This document shows, piece after piece, positions 50,201-63,228 of a DNA stretch of 64,000 nucleotides. The stretch lies in the NCBI GenBank assembly GCA_036785705.1, contig JAWUZG010000005.1, forward strand, positions 2,542,001 to 2,606,000, read 5' to 3'. Below the pieces are notes generated by a model. That model was not told where the DNA came from and did no database searches. It saw only the letters and a list, made by a program, of their open reading frames with translations. Origin of the DNA: Acanthornis magna (lineage: Eukaryota > Chordata > Aves > Passeriformes > Acanthizidae). Position 1 is the stretch's first letter; the number at the start of each line of letters is the position of its first letter. Made by a program: the position numbers and the translations under genes.

Positions 50201-53200
50201 GGAATTCTGCTGACTCTACTCCACCTGACCAATAAATGCCACTCTTTTTTTATCAGGGTTGTATTGTTGTAACTCACTGCTGGCCGCATTGCTGTTCTTT
50301 AAAAGGGGGGAAATCCCACATAAGGAGCTAAACCAGCAGGGCCTGGCTGTTAAAACCACACAGGCAACAAAATGTAGGGGAATCTAAAGAAAAATACCAG
50401 CTCTGAAGAGCTGTCAGAGGTGCGTCCTCACAAAGAAGCTGGGCTTCAAGGGCTGTGTTAATCAGAGAAGTGGTGTAAAAACTGGCTTCTGAGGGAAAAT
50501 TTCTGTGCCGTCTGCTGTAGATAGTTATTTAAACCTGCTGCTGCTTTCAGGGTTTTCCAGCTCATCTGTTCTATGAGGAAGGGAAGTGCTATTATCTCTA
50601 ATTTATGCTTAGAGGGAGAAAGAGCAGCTTGCCTGAAGGCACCCAGGAACTCTCTTCAGAGCCAAGACTTGAATTGTCCCAAACAGTGACCCAGTTTTTT
50701 TGTTTTTGTTTTGTTTTTCCCAAATCCCCATTCCAGTTTGCAAAAAAGACACCATTAAATTGGAAATTCAGCAGAGAGCCATCAGGGCAGTCCCAGGGCT
50801 GGAGCACATTCCTGGCAGGAGAGGCTGAGGAACTTGGGTTTCTTTGAGGTTCTTGGTGAAGGCTTTGGGGAGGATCCAAGTGAATCTCCTCCTAGTGCCA
50901 AAAGAGATTGTGGAGATCAGGCAGCCAGGCTGGGCCTCACAGAGCATGGTGGAAGGATGAGACACAGCAGGAATATGTTGAAGTGAGAAGTTCAGAGGAG
51001 ATAGAACAAAAGATGTTTTACCCTGAGGAGAGCAGACAGTGGAGAGAGGGTGTGCAGGCTCCAGCCTTGGTGGATTTCAGCACCTGACCATGCTTTGATC
51101 AGGAGGTTCATTTAGAGACCTTCTCCTGTCGTGTGCCTTCCTAGAGCAGGATTTCACCTCCCCTGTTCCAACACTTGTTTCTGCTGTCCTGGGAGTGCAA
51201 ATTCTCACTGCAGCCATCCCCAGCAGCACCTGGCTGTGCACAGAGATTGGCTCCTGCTGTACTATCATTACTGCTTTTGCTGCAGCCTGGGAGTGGGAAG
51301 CTGCTTGCTTTCCACAGGAAGAACTGCCCAGCCCCACCGTTCAGAGCCCTTAGTTCTGAGAATCAATCAACTTTTGAACTTCAGAAATGGATTCCTACTC
51401 AACAGGCTTATTTTCAGCAGAACTACCTGCCTGCTGTCACTGACATAAAAGCTTAGGTATATTTAACTTCTGAAAATGAAGCTGATTTGGGTTTCTGTTC
51501 ATGGATTTAGGGTTCTGTTTTTAAACTGTTTTGCTAATTTGGGCCTGGGCTCCCAAGTGAGGAATGACAAAACTGCATACTGTAAGTTTCAGTGCTTTTT
51601 TCCTCCTTAGGCATGTCCTTTTTTTGCTTTTCTTAGTTCCTAACTCTTTTTTTTTATTTTACTGTGCAGTCTGTCTTCACCAGAATGGCAGTTATAAAAG
51701 CCCTGGAGAAGATAAAAGAAGAGGATTTTCTCAAGTAAGTATATGCTGAAACTAGTTCTTAGTATTGTGCTTTTGTATAGAATCAAGGAGGGGAGGAAAA
51801 TATTCAGTGGGTAAGTAGTGATAAAGTGGCTTTAAAAGAACTTTTGATTGTTTAAATTCTGCTCGTTTACTGGTTAAAATGTGTTATTTATTCTGGCAAT
51901 AGAAAATCCTTCCTCATCTTTTAATTAATGACTGTTTTGAACTTCAGAGTTTGTAAGGTAAGCTTCCCTTTACAAGAAATATTCCCATTTTCCATAAATT
52001 CTAGGAGTTGAATTTTAAGAAAACACCAAGTGCTGTTAATATGATAAAAATCACGTGCAATGGGGGAAGCCAACAATAGACACTTCTTTACTGCTCTGGT
52101 GATGCTCCATCATGTTCTGGTATTGATAATGTGTTTTACTCTCTTTTTATTTTTAATGCAGGCATTTTCCATGTCCCCCAAGTTCACCAAAGAACCTCTG
52201 TGATGCTCTGGAAATTCAGTGCAATAATGGTGCAGTTTTTGTGGCTGGTAAAGTGATCCATTTATTTGCTCGAAGAGAACTTTGTAACACTCCAGAGGAT
52301 TCCTGTTGTTTGTTAATTCCTGTAACGAAGTGTAAGGAGCAAGGAAACAAATCCAGCTCCATCCAGGAGCGAGCTGCTTTGAAAGGGGAAGAAATTATAT
52401 TTGCCTTTGCTCTTATTTTGTCACAAGTTAGAAACTGCAGATCCCCTCAGAATAATGGTTTGGGAAGGGCACTTCCACACCAACAAGCTCCCAGCAGAGC
52501 TGTTCACTTCCTTGGGTTTGATTTGGATTCAGAGGCTTTCATCATCTGGATTTCTCTGCATATTGTCCCATCTAAAACTGCAAATCTTAATGGGATTTAT
52601 GAAGGTTTGGGTGGGACAGGTAGTACAGCCACACTAAGGTGTCCCTGAGTTGAAATGATTTAACTTTTTTATCACCTGCCTGACAAGAGTATCTACCCTT
52701 CTTCTAGTCTTTTGTATAAACAACTTATTTAAATACATGCAAACTGATTATTTTTTTTTTTAATCCAACCTGTAATTTAAATCCAGCACACTCTGTTTAA
52801 AAGAATTATAAAAATCCTGAATGTAGAGAAATGGAAAATGAAAAAAATGCAAAAGTGAGTGGCAGGGTAGTTGATGTTCTACATATAAAATTTCTTCTTT
52901 TTAATGACAGTTCAATGTACATTTTTGTGTATCCAAGATATCCAGTTCCTTCTGGGCTTTTCCAAACACTGTTTTATTTTAGGTTGTTTTGTTGGATAAT
53001 TTTATCAGAATTCAACTGTATAAAGAACAAGGCAGAAGGTTTGCTTTCTGCATGTCATTTAATACTTCTTTTGTCATATATTGTTTATATCTTGCTCCAA
53101 CAACAACAACAACAAAAAAAAAAAAAAAAAAAAAAAAAAATCCAAGCAAGTGTTTAATTTTTGAAGAACTAAATCCAGAATAGAATTATTGAGTGCAGTG

Positions 53201-56200
53201 CAGATATATTGCTTTTAATAAATGAGATGGGATCTTAATTTGTAAGCACAATATTGTCCTCTTGACCTTACCTTTGGTGTTTAGTGATCATTTCCCACCC
53301 CAGCCTTTTTTAAGGATTCAGGGGCTGTCAAACCAAGAAACACCTTCTGTTTTTTTAAACTTACTCTTGATCAGATCAAAAGTTAAGATTATTAGAATGG
53401 GGAGCTGAGGGAAAAAAAAAAAAAAAGCAAATCTTATTCTCTTTTTTCCATTTTATGGGAAGAGAATTTAGCAGAGTGAAGGTACATGTGAATGATGAGT
53501 CATCCTGCTTTCATTATTTGCCCCAGTGAAACTGTGTTACTCAGTTTCCCCATTTGTTTGTGTGGTTTTTTCTGCAGATGGAGCTGCAAAGAAGGAAACA
53601 TTGTTCGAGATAGGAAAAAATGATACAAAACCCCTGAGATGTCAGAGGCGCAGAGTAATGCACAGAGCTACTCTGAACTCTTTTTATTCTCTATATGCAA
53701 AGTCTCAGGTTGAAAGTGATTTGAGCAGGGGCTTGCTCCCTGTCCTTTATGAATTATTTCCTTGCTTTGCGAATATTTTCATTTATCAAACCTGTCCTTA
53801 AAAAAAGCTCATGTTGGTCAGGCTTGTTCCCTGGTTATAGCCTGTCATGGATTTGCCATGAAAACATCACTCAGATCATCCAAGGATGCCAATCTCTTTA
53901 CATGGTACCTTCTCAAGGTTCCTGCCGTTCCTCCTAATTTATTATTGGGACATTTTGCTCCTTGCATGGCTTTCCCTGTAGTGAGTCAAAGCATTTTAGT
54001 TGGAGTTTTTTTTCTTAAGTCTTCAGACAATGGCTGAATTTGGCTTTGGAACCTGGATTATTTCATCCAGGAGGGTTACACCTGAAGGCAGGACGGCAGC
54101 CACAGGCTCTCCAAGTCCACCTTGAAGGCCATCCTGGATCCTGCCACTCTCCTGGGTGCAGCCACATGTGTTCCATAGTGCTGGTGTAATGCTCCTGCCA
54201 CGAAACAAGCTTAAGCCTATACATTTATTTTCACAAAGCTCCCACAGAAGTTAGATGTGCTGTGCAAGATGCAGCTTTTCCTCTTGGTTTTAGAATGGTT
54301 ACAAGTAACATGGTTGTCTTTCACAGGAAGATACAACAAATATTCCAGGAATTTACCTCAGACTCCGTGGATTATTGATGGGGAGCGGAAGCTGGAGTCT
54401 TCAGTGGAAGAATTAATTTCAGAGCATCTAATGGCAGAATTCAAGGCAGACAGTAAGTATCCAGGAGATCTCCTACCATACATATTTTTCACCATTACTA
54501 GAAGATTTTTTTCTTAGTAGCTACCCTCTTAATATGGGAATATAATGGAAAAAACAATGTTTCTTTATCTCTCTTATCCTTCCAAGTCAAAGCTTGTAAA
54601 CTTTATTTAGCTGTGATCTGGGAGTAATTAGATCCTTTTATCCTCCCAAGTAACTCCTCAGTGGATCTGATGATGCAAATATGATGGTTTCATGTGGTAG
54701 AGTTTTTGCTTAACCAAAGTCCTTAACAGTTGGTAATTCACAAAATGATTGTATCCAAGAAGGTTTTTGCCACAGGTGTTTTATAATACCTGCCTGGCTT
54801 TCAACCCCTTCATGTTTCTTATCTAGATTCTTTTGTTTTCCTCGATGCATAAAGTTCCACAAGATAAATGCTTATTCAGGGATTATCCAGATGAAATAAT
54901 CACTGCCCATCATTTGTCCTCTAACAGATGGGGAATTAGAGACGTAGAAGGCCCAAGGAAAAATTGCATTAAATATTAGCTGGGAAAAAATCCTGCTACT
55001 TCCCCCTCCTCTCCTCCCAGTGGATATGTTAGTCTGGGTGTAGTAGTCTCATTCAGGCCAAGGAATTGGGAGCGCTCTTCAAGAAACTTGGGAATAAATA
55101 GGAACTCTCACAGTTTGCAAAGCGCAGGCTCCAGTTACGAAGACAACTCTTTGAAGTAGATTTTGCAAACAAGTTTAGAAAGAAAATATTTTGCCTTTTA
55201 AAAGCTGTAGAGAGTATTAAAAATGTAAAATAGAAGTTCACCTGCCTTGTTCAAATCTGTTACAGGCTTTAATTTTTCCTCCTCTGGAAGAGAAGATGTG
55301 GATGTAAGGACACTAGGCAATGGTAAGGCTTGAAGACCCCTTGTGAAACACAGAGATGAAATGGTTGTGTGGAGCTCCTCTAACAGATTCCACTGAGTGT
55401 CAAGTGTGTCACTAGGCATGCTTTGAAATTTTATCTCAAAAGCATTTTAGTGAAATTTATATATTTATTCCCAAAGACCAAACAGCTTCATAAAACCAGC
55501 TCGAAACAGGGAGCTCTTTTTCAGTGGCCTTGGCTGCATGGGAAGGCAGAGCTAGTTAAGAGTTATTCATTCCCTACTTTTAGGCCATTTATGTCAGACT
55601 GATTCCTCTCTTGCTTTCTGTTGCATCCTCCTAACTCCCTCACTGTCACTGTTTTCTTGTTGACCTTGTTTCCCTTGTAAAGGTCAGCTGCTTTCCAATG
55701 TGCTGAAGCTGCTGTAGCCAAAGGAGGAGCGAAAGAAAAAGTAAAAATGAACAATTCTGTGTTTCAGTTGCTGCTTGATTTGTAGTGTGATTCTTGGCAT
55801 TGCTTGTGCTGGGGATTGTCCTGGCCCTGAGCACAGAGTTACAACTCTGGCAACAGATGTTGAACTGAGGGAGTGGGATTTAACATCGCCATGCACCTGG
55901 GCATTGCTGTAGGTGACAGAAAATAAGCTAATTAGCTTTTTTTTCTTATTTTATTTTTTAATTAGCACAGACTTGTACAAGATGTCTTCTGGGAAGTCAT
56001 AATTTGCACTTATTGCTGATACTGGGGTTTAGTAGCCAAAAAAAGTCCCTTGTTTCTTCCATCTGATGCTCCATCCCTAAGCCTGCCAGTCCTCTCCCTG
56101 TTTGTGTAACAGCAGACAGCCTTCACACCTTCCAGCCTTGCCGTGTAAATTCCAGCATTAATTTAGAACAACATGTTTTTATGTTTTACGACTGTGCCTG

Positions 56201-58899
56201 TTGCCAGGAAGGCCCTTTGCAATGGAGCTGGTGAATCCTCGTAGGATACATTTCACCGTGGAGGAGATGAGGAGGCTTCAGCAGGTAAATCATCGGCACC
56301 TCACGGAACTCGTAAAGCACGTGCTGCCTCTCCAGCCCAGCAGCTTTGCTAACTGATTTCTTTTTTAAATATCACAGGCAATTAATGACTCTTCAGACAA
56401 AATACAGGTTCGAGATTTACAGCTTGTCACCAGGTCAGTGTTTATCGTCGCTGGCGAGGGATTTCAAAGCGACAGTTGGGGAATTGGGAAGTGTTCCTGC
56501 TCACAGCTTTGTGTAATTGTGCTTATGTTAAGAGAGTAATTAATCTCTTTTGTTTAGAGAGGCAATTGGTCGTATGAAGGAAGGTGAAGAGGAGAAGACA
56601 AAGACCTACAGTGCCTTAATATGGACAGATAAAGCAATACAGAGAGAAGACATCGCATTTCTAGACGATATCAAGGTATCAGGAGCTCTTGCTGATCATT
56701 TAAATAGTACCTGTCCTGGTGCCCTAGCAAAGAGTTAAATACATGGACCCATGGGCCTATCTCTTGCTTTGCTTTTGGGGCTTTTTAATCAGTTTCTCTT
56801 GCTATAGGGATTTCCATACCACCCTTCCTTCCTTCACCAGTCACTCCAGCTGGACAGGGAGCTGGCTCTTAGCAGAGACAACAAATCCTTGTGTAATATT
56901 CATCTTCCAGGAGACCAAATCATCAAAATCAGTGGATGGGAGAGAAGAAAATCTGGCACCTGCACCCCTTTTTTACCTTAGAGATTGTCTTGTGTAAGTG
57001 AAAGGGGCAGAGAAGCTCTTTTGTTCTGCTCTAAGGTGGTTCTCCCACAGCTGCAACAATTTGGAGGTGGCCATGTCTATGACAGAGTGCAAAGAGGCCT
57101 CAGGGAGGCTCAGCATGTGCAGGAATGAGAACTTTCTCCAGATGTTGGCCTGATGAAGAAGTGGGTTCAGTTTTTGGTGTGTTGCACCATTTCCTACAGG
57201 TCTCGCCCATGAGCTCATTCTCAAAATGAGGGTTTGAGTCATTACAGCTCAGGGAGACAACTGTTGGGAAGCTCTTCCTTTAGCTTCCCTTGCTCCTGAG
57301 AAGTTACCTTTCAAACTGCTGCATCTCCTTTGGGGAAGGGAGTTGGGAATGAACTTTTGAAAAGACTGTTCCAAGATCTAATCTCATTTAAGTTTTTTTC
57401 CCCGCACTTTTATTTCTAGGGGCTTGGCTGTAGTTTAGACAAAGCATTTTGTGGGTGGGATTTTTTTTTTTTTCCTGATTGCCCTGAGGCTCTGAGTGAG
57501 CTGCTCAATCCTGGAGTCATTCCAGCAAAGGGCTATGGAGATTTCAAGGTTATTCCTCTGTATTTGTGATTCCATTAGTTTCTGTTCATGTGAGGCCTTG
57601 TTTGGCCTCTGAGAGGGCTGTCCTTTTTCCTTCGATAAACTTGGAAAAAACAGGTCTTGCCTTGAGATTCAACTACCAGAACACAAGATAAAAGAGATGA
57701 GCCTGGTTAACAACACACACAACTCCTACAGCCTGCAGCATTTTCACATTTTCCTCCTCATTCCTTTCCACTTGCACCAGGAATTAAAGCTGGAGCAGAA
57801 GACCCCACTGCGGGTTCTGCACCGGCGGCCTCTGGCTGTGCGCTGCCGGCTCATCCACACCATGAAATCCGAGTACATCGACGAGCACCACTTCCGCCTG
57901 CACCTCAAGACTCAGGCAGGAACGTATCCTTGGGTGCCCTGACACAAGGCAGGTGCCAAACAGCCTCCTGTTCAAAGTGACTGGGATCATGGGAGGCTTC
58001 CTGCTCTGGTCGCTGCGGTGTTTTGAAATCCCTGCTCTCCTGCAGTGGTGTTGTTGCGTATTTGCTTTTAGGTCACAATTTCATGCTGAGGTTTTCATCC
58101 AAAAATGCCACCTGCGTGTGTGTGTTTTTGTATTGGCCACTGTGATAATTTTAAAGTATGTGACAGGTATAAAAATGTACTGCTTAAAAATACACTTCAG
58201 CTTTTTCTAATTGAAGTGTAAACTTTTCACCTCCGAAAACAAGCTTTTCCACAATATTTAATGCACTTCAGTGCTGCCACTTAAAAGTTAAGAGTTTGGT
58301 CCTAAAGTCCCCACTCATTTTGGAATGAAACAGAAAATAAAGATCAGCAGGTCAGTTTTTGGCACCAGAGTCAGAAGCCAGGAATTAGGAGCTCTCTTAA
58401 AAATAGGTATGGGCTTAACACGACATTAACTGAGAAATTACTTTGGAGTTTTTTCCTTTTGATTTCTTTCCTGTGAAATACACCTCTCCTTAGCCAGTAG
58501 TCCAGCTACATTAAAGAGTTTGTGCATGGAGACTTTGGAAGAACAAAGCCCAACATTGGGTCCCTTCTGAACAGAACTGCTGACATTCTGGAGCTGGATG
58601 TAGAGGTAAGTCGTCTGCTGTTTGTCTTTCCTGGAAATTACTAAGGGAGTTGCCCTTGTAAGATGCTTTCCGTGGATTGCTCTAAGTGGATCAGCATTCC
58701 TTACCACGGGACACATTTCCTACTGCTCCTCTCCTTTGTGAATGCAGCCCGACAGTGAGTGATGCTGCCAAGTAGCAGCAAAAGGAGCTGTGATTCTTTT
58801 GGTATCTGTAAAATACCAACTCTGCTGATTTTGCCTTTTCTCCCCGCTCTGCTTCTCTAGTCTGTGGATGTTGACTGGCCTCCAAGCCTGGCTGATTAA
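38166..58899 (+). CDS. PUS10: PUS10, tRNA pseudouridine synthase (complete)
   Basis: Seventeen coding exons join without a stop: 38166-38291, 38813-39079, 40355-40441, 44622-44656, 45097-45208, 46836-46897, 49429-49474, 51670-51734, 52162-52247, 54327-54452, 55266-55322, 56208-56284, 56378-56433, 56558-56675, 57781-57923, 58506-58605 and 58861-58899. They total 1602 nt, 533 residues (human 529). The N-terminal half has paired zinc cysteines (CPRC at 21-24, CNVC at 113-116) and belongs to the THUMP-containing part. The catalytic half has GREDVDVRTLG with the expected catalytic Asp348 (human D344), then HRRPLAVR and TYIKEFVHGDFGRTKPN. Known role: makes pseudouridine 54/55 in the tRNA T-arm and assists microRNA processing. 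The ATG at 38166 matches the human start in position. The gene looks intact. Confidence 0.97.
40442..44621 (+). other. PUS10: PUS10 intron of 4.2 kb, including a poly(T) tract
   Basis: Largest coding intron of the gene. It contains a 20-base T run at 44361-44380 and several short open frames without conserved content (for example minus-strand frames near 42417-42742). No exon, RNA gene or typical transposon was recognised. Confidence 0.6.
44622..44656 (+). CDS. PUS10: PUS10 35-nt micro-exon
   Basis: A very short exon (acceptor CTGCAG, donor GTGAGT) encoding RAAWLGLKQEM plus two bases. Residues match the conserved AAWL..KQEM stretch of the orthologues, and phases agree with both neighbours. 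It lies after a 4.2-kb intron, so gene finders may skip it. Confidence 0.9.
48787..48847. repeat. ~33-bp duplication in a PUS10 intron
   Basis: TCTCTGACTGCATACACAG is followed by GAAATCC, and the block recurs 33 bp later with one base changed. Two copies only. Confidence 0.8.
50765..51165 (+). mobile_element. old CR1-like LINE 3' fragment in a PUS10 intron
   Basis: The stretch resembles the 3' end of avian CR1 as I remember it. Landmarks in order are GGGCTGGAGCAC, GAGAGGCTGAGGAACTTGGG and, near the end, CATGCTTTGATCAGGAGGTT with an AGAGACCTTCTCC tail. It is diverged, has no long frame and lacks the 5' part, as usual for CR1 copies. Confidence 0.6.
53098..53140 (+). repeat. (CAA)n with poly(A) tract in a PUS10 intron
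   Basis: Five CAA units run into about 27 A residues. It may be the tail of an old retroposon, but no body was recognised upstream. Confidence 0.8.
55266..55322 (+). CDS. PUS10: PUS10 catalytic exon (57 nt)
   Basis: Encodes SFNFSSSGREDVDVRTLGNG across its junctions. The RED motif carries the nucleophilic aspartate (residue 348) that all pseudouridine synthases require. Acceptor TTACAG and donor GTAAGG are canonical. Confidence 0.93.
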
Positions 58900-61800
58900 C
58901 TTGTGGAGTGAGGATGAGGAAGCAGCAGCTCCGTGGCAGCAGCTGGTGACCAGACACTGTGCAGTGCTATACAGCCTTGGTGCAAAGGGTGTCCCTGGAA
59001 CATTTGGATCATGTTGATCTGCCAAAGGACACCCTTGGACTCTACACACTCTGGACCAGGTAGTGTTGGTTCAATCTCTAGCCTTACTTTTATTTCTTCT
59101 GTACATAAAAAGATTTTGAGAAGCCAGTGTATATAGCCCTCCATCAAGCCAGATTTTATTTTAAACTCTTTATATTGGATACTGCAGCTTTCCTTGTGTG
59201 GATGCAGGTAGCACTGAGTTACCTGAAACCCAATCCCAACTTTTGCTGAGCAGTTTGTGCAGGAAATCCCAAAAGCCAGGGAGACTGCAGCCAGCAGGAC
59301 AGTGCCTGGAGCAAGTTTCCCTGACACACTGACTGCTTTTTGGTCAGTGGCAGTAGAGATGAGCAAATTTGTCTCTCAAAGTACTTTTCAAAGGGGAAAA
59401 AAAAAGTTTTCAGAGGAAAACTTTGCACTTAAACACATGTTTTTCTCATTTAAAAACATCAGGGATGCTTCCTAGAAACAACAGTTGAGGCCTCATCAGC
59501 CCTCTTGAGGAGTAGGAATTCCCCAGTGAGTCACCATATATAAAAAGATTGGGAACTCCTGGCAGTGGTGCATGATGGGAATCTAAAGAAAAACAGGAAT
59601 ACCAAGAATCTCAAAGTGCAGGCAGAAACAAAAGGTACCACAGGATGTTGGTATCGAGAGACGGAGACAGATAAAAAGCTGTGATTTAGCAGCATAATAC
59701 ATTTTTTCTAGTACCTTACCTTGGATGGATGCCTGGAAGAGATGAACACAGCCTGGGAACTTGCCTGGAATAGGGAAGATCTGAGGTTTTCTCTTTCCTT
59801 ACTTTAAGTGTTTCATCCTAAGCACCACCTAGGTCTTTAGGAAGTCATTTTTTCTACCTGTATCGTGTTAATCCATTAGGAAAGTGCTTCCCTGAAGTAC
59901 AGAAGAGAGTTAAAACTACCAACGAGAAATTATGGTTTGGAGTTTCAGAACTCTTTGTTAACATTTTGGAAATAATGAGGGTAATATTTGCCAAGACAAG
60001 GCACTCTCTGGGCACAGGGAGGATGACTGGAATGTCTTCTCTTGAATTCAGAGGTGCCAGGACCTCATGCTAGAACAGCTCCATGAGAATTTGAGCTAGA
60101 GGCTCTAAAAGTGTGAGTAACTACATTTTTCAGGAGCTCCTTTAAAGCTCTGCCTCTGCTAGGCTGTCAAAACTTGTCTGTAACATAAGTAATTCAGAAG
60201 CTCCTGTTTTTCTAACACAAAAATTTGTTTCAGACAACAATATTATTTTTGGTTTTAATATTAGAGCTCTTATGAGCAACAGATTCCATGAGTAGTTCTC
60301 AGATAATAACCTGCAGCTAGGAAGGAAGTGTCATTAATAATGGAAAACTAAAGAAACTGAATTCAGAAAACAAACTTAAGAGGATTTCATATCTGTATGA
60401 TTTCTTAAAACTCAAAAGTGAGCTAAAATATGACTTATAAATTCCATAAGCTGCAAGGGAAAAAAAATGTAAACAAGACTGTGCACTCTGGACACAACAG
60501 GCATGGGAAGAGCTGTTGCAAGGGGAATGGAGCCAAAAGGGGGAAAGGGATAGTGCCAAGGACACACCAGGCACTTCTCTCTGTAGCTCCTGCTGCACGG
60601 GGGGGGATCCCAGGCAGAATCCAAGATAAACAAGGCTGTAGAGATGACCCTCCGTGTGCTGAGTCTGAGCTCTTCTCTGGGCAAGGCAGAGAGCTCCTCC
60701 CAAAATTCCCAAGCTGTTTATTTTTACGGTAAATCTGAAGTATCCAAACGGGGAGGGTGGGGGTGGAAGCTGATATGCAAATATCCCTGAGCTCTTGAGA
60801 GTTCCTAGGCACTCATCACATGTGAATATGAAACTGAGAGATGTAATCTGGGGCTCTGAACTTTGTTTCCAGTCCAGTTTCTGAACTGTTATGTACTGAG
60901 TATTGGAGCAGTAATATTCATGTTGCACTTGGGCCTTCACCTTACTTTTAGGAGTATTTTTGTGAGTGCTCAGACTGGGTGTTTTGTGAGAGCGAGATTT
61001 CAGCTTGTATCTCTCCAGCTGGACACCTCTAATGCCCCCCTGCATTTTGGTTTTGCATCAGCTCAGCTGGGCCTGGAGAAAGCTGTATCAGCAGCACAGC
61101 ACAGCTCAGCCAAAAGCATCTGTGCCCTTGTCCCCTCCACCTAAGAACTCAACAGCTCTGTCACAAAACCTGCTGAGGCCGATGAGCCCTCACATGCCTT
61201 GAGATTTTATAGTGGCCACGAGCAAGAAGGAGCAGAAAATACCCTAAAAAACCCAGGATAAGCAACCATAACCTACCTTCTCCCTTTTCCCCTGCCTTTC
61301 CTGTGGTGAGAGATGTCACGAAGCTGAGGAGGTTGCAAAAGATGAGCACTTGGTATAACCAGTTTTTTTTAATTACCAAACCAACTCGTTTACAAAGGAA
61401 AACAGAACTTTGAAAATATTTAATTATACAGTAAAAACAAATTGTACTATAAAGAGCTTTCTATGAAGTGACTAAAATGTTTACATTTAATATACTTAAA
61501 ACTGAGAACTTAAAAAAAAAAAAAAAGAACTGAATAAACAACACATTTCAAACTTTCTGTGTATTTCTTTGGTCTTTCTGTTGCTTAAGAGTGCAGAGGA
61601 GAGGTACAGAAGTGAGGAAAAACTGCTCTAAAACAGGGAGAGTCAATTCATTTTGTTGTGCATCTGGAGTTTGGGGAAGCAGTTTTCCAAACTTCACCTG
61701 ACTGCCAGGCCTGTGTGATGGCATTCCGGCAGCAGCAGCACCGGAGCGCTCCTAATGCAACAGATTCCTGCAGGGAAGGCATCCCTGCTTTCCTAGAAGC

Positions 61801-63228
61801 CACAGAGGGGTTCTGGAGCTCCTTTCCTTGTGTACAGCTCTACATCTTAAATGGCTTTTTGTAGTTTGGGGGTGGGCTTTGGGCTTTTTGTTGCTTTTTT
61901 TGTGCTGCTTTCATGGTGTAGCTTTATGTCTCCGAACAGTAACAATTGAAACCCTTAAACCTTATCTGACACAGCTATGTCACTGAAGAAAAACACAGAC
62001 ATTCATTTCTCTGTGTTGCTGCTTAAAAAAGTATATAAAGTAGCCAAGGCCAGAGTGTCTTACCCAGCCAGTTACCTCCAGCTGGTGTCAGGAACAGCTC
62101 CAGCTCAGGCTAAGAGCGAAGACTGGGAATCAAGTGGGAGGGAAGAAGTTCTGGTTCCTGATACAGAGGATAGAGGAGTGTTTTTCATTAGTACTGACTG
62201 AAATGCCTTTAAAAAGTTGTTAATAGAGATGAGGCTGCACCGAGGCAGCCTCTGGCTTTGCCCTCCTGGGAGGGGGTGGTGCTGGGGAGGCAGGATCTGA
62301 GCCTTCTTTTAAGCAGTCACTTGCATAGCAGGAAACTGCCTGGATACCTGAGGAAAGAGTAAGTGGATACTTCGGCTCCAGAGATTTCTGCCTTTCCAAA
62401 TCTCACTCACATCGCAGCTACACACACACACACACACACAACTTGCAGAGCAATAACAGCTTCATTCCTAAAGCAACAGGGGCATGGCTTGTAAGATAGC
62501 GCACTCTGGATGAAGTGCGGACAAGTCCTTACTTTCTGTTCCTTCTCTTGTGCAGTGATTTCCTTCACAACAGAGCTGGACTATTTAAAAACTCAAACCT
62601 TCCGGTCTGTTAAAATATATCTAACAATGACATAGTCATTAAAAAAAATTTATGAGTAAATTTGCCTTCAAAGCAAATTGAGTGTGGTGACAGCGTGGAA
62701 AATCAATACATGCTCTCATTTTAGGAGAAGAATATTTATAGAAAGGGGGTTAGAAACCTAAACCTTTCAAGTAAGTTGAGCAGAACTTTGATGTCATTAG
62801 ATGAGACTGAACTAGAGTGCTCATGAACAGGATTTTTTTCCTAATTTTCATCCTATCAAAATTTAATTTCTATAGCAAAAATGGCTATTTTGAAACAACT
62901 TTAACCCTGTGAAGTAATTGAAATTTTAACCCTTCTGAAGATGCCAGCTTTTATAGTCCCCAAAAGTAAGGAAGCTTTAAGTGTTAACAGTTCCCATTTC
63001 CAACAGCGCAAAAATACATCTACAAGGTACTTTTAAGGCACAGAATGCCAAATCCTACTCCCACCTCCCTCTTTATGGGCACCACTATGGGCTGCAATAA
63101 ATAACCTTTAAGTTATATCATGAAACTTGCACAGCAACATTCTGAAAGAGAAAGCAGGGACTCCAGAAGGGTAAATTCCTCCTCTCCACGCAGCGGCACC
63201 CGGGGAGCTCTACATACCCAGCGCTGGC
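58900..63228. other. convergent 3' ends of PUS10 (plus) and REL (minus)
   Basis: Stop codons of the two genes face each other 4.3 kb apart. The nearest plus-strand AATAAA after the PUS10 stop is at 61532-61537. The nearest minus-strand AATAAA after the REL stop is at 60717-60722. If both are used, the two 3' UTRs overlap by about 0.8 kb. A (CA)n repeat lies at 62421-62441. No further coding exon is evident. Confidence 0.5.
62421..62441. repeat. (CA)n microsatellite
   Basis: About ten CA units within the probable REL 3' UTR. Confidence 0.88.

Noticed and set aside
52241..52648. 135-codon plus-strand frame at a PUS10 exon
   Set aside because: It overlaps the end of the PUS10 exon at 52162-52247 and reads through a good GTAAAG donor into the intron.
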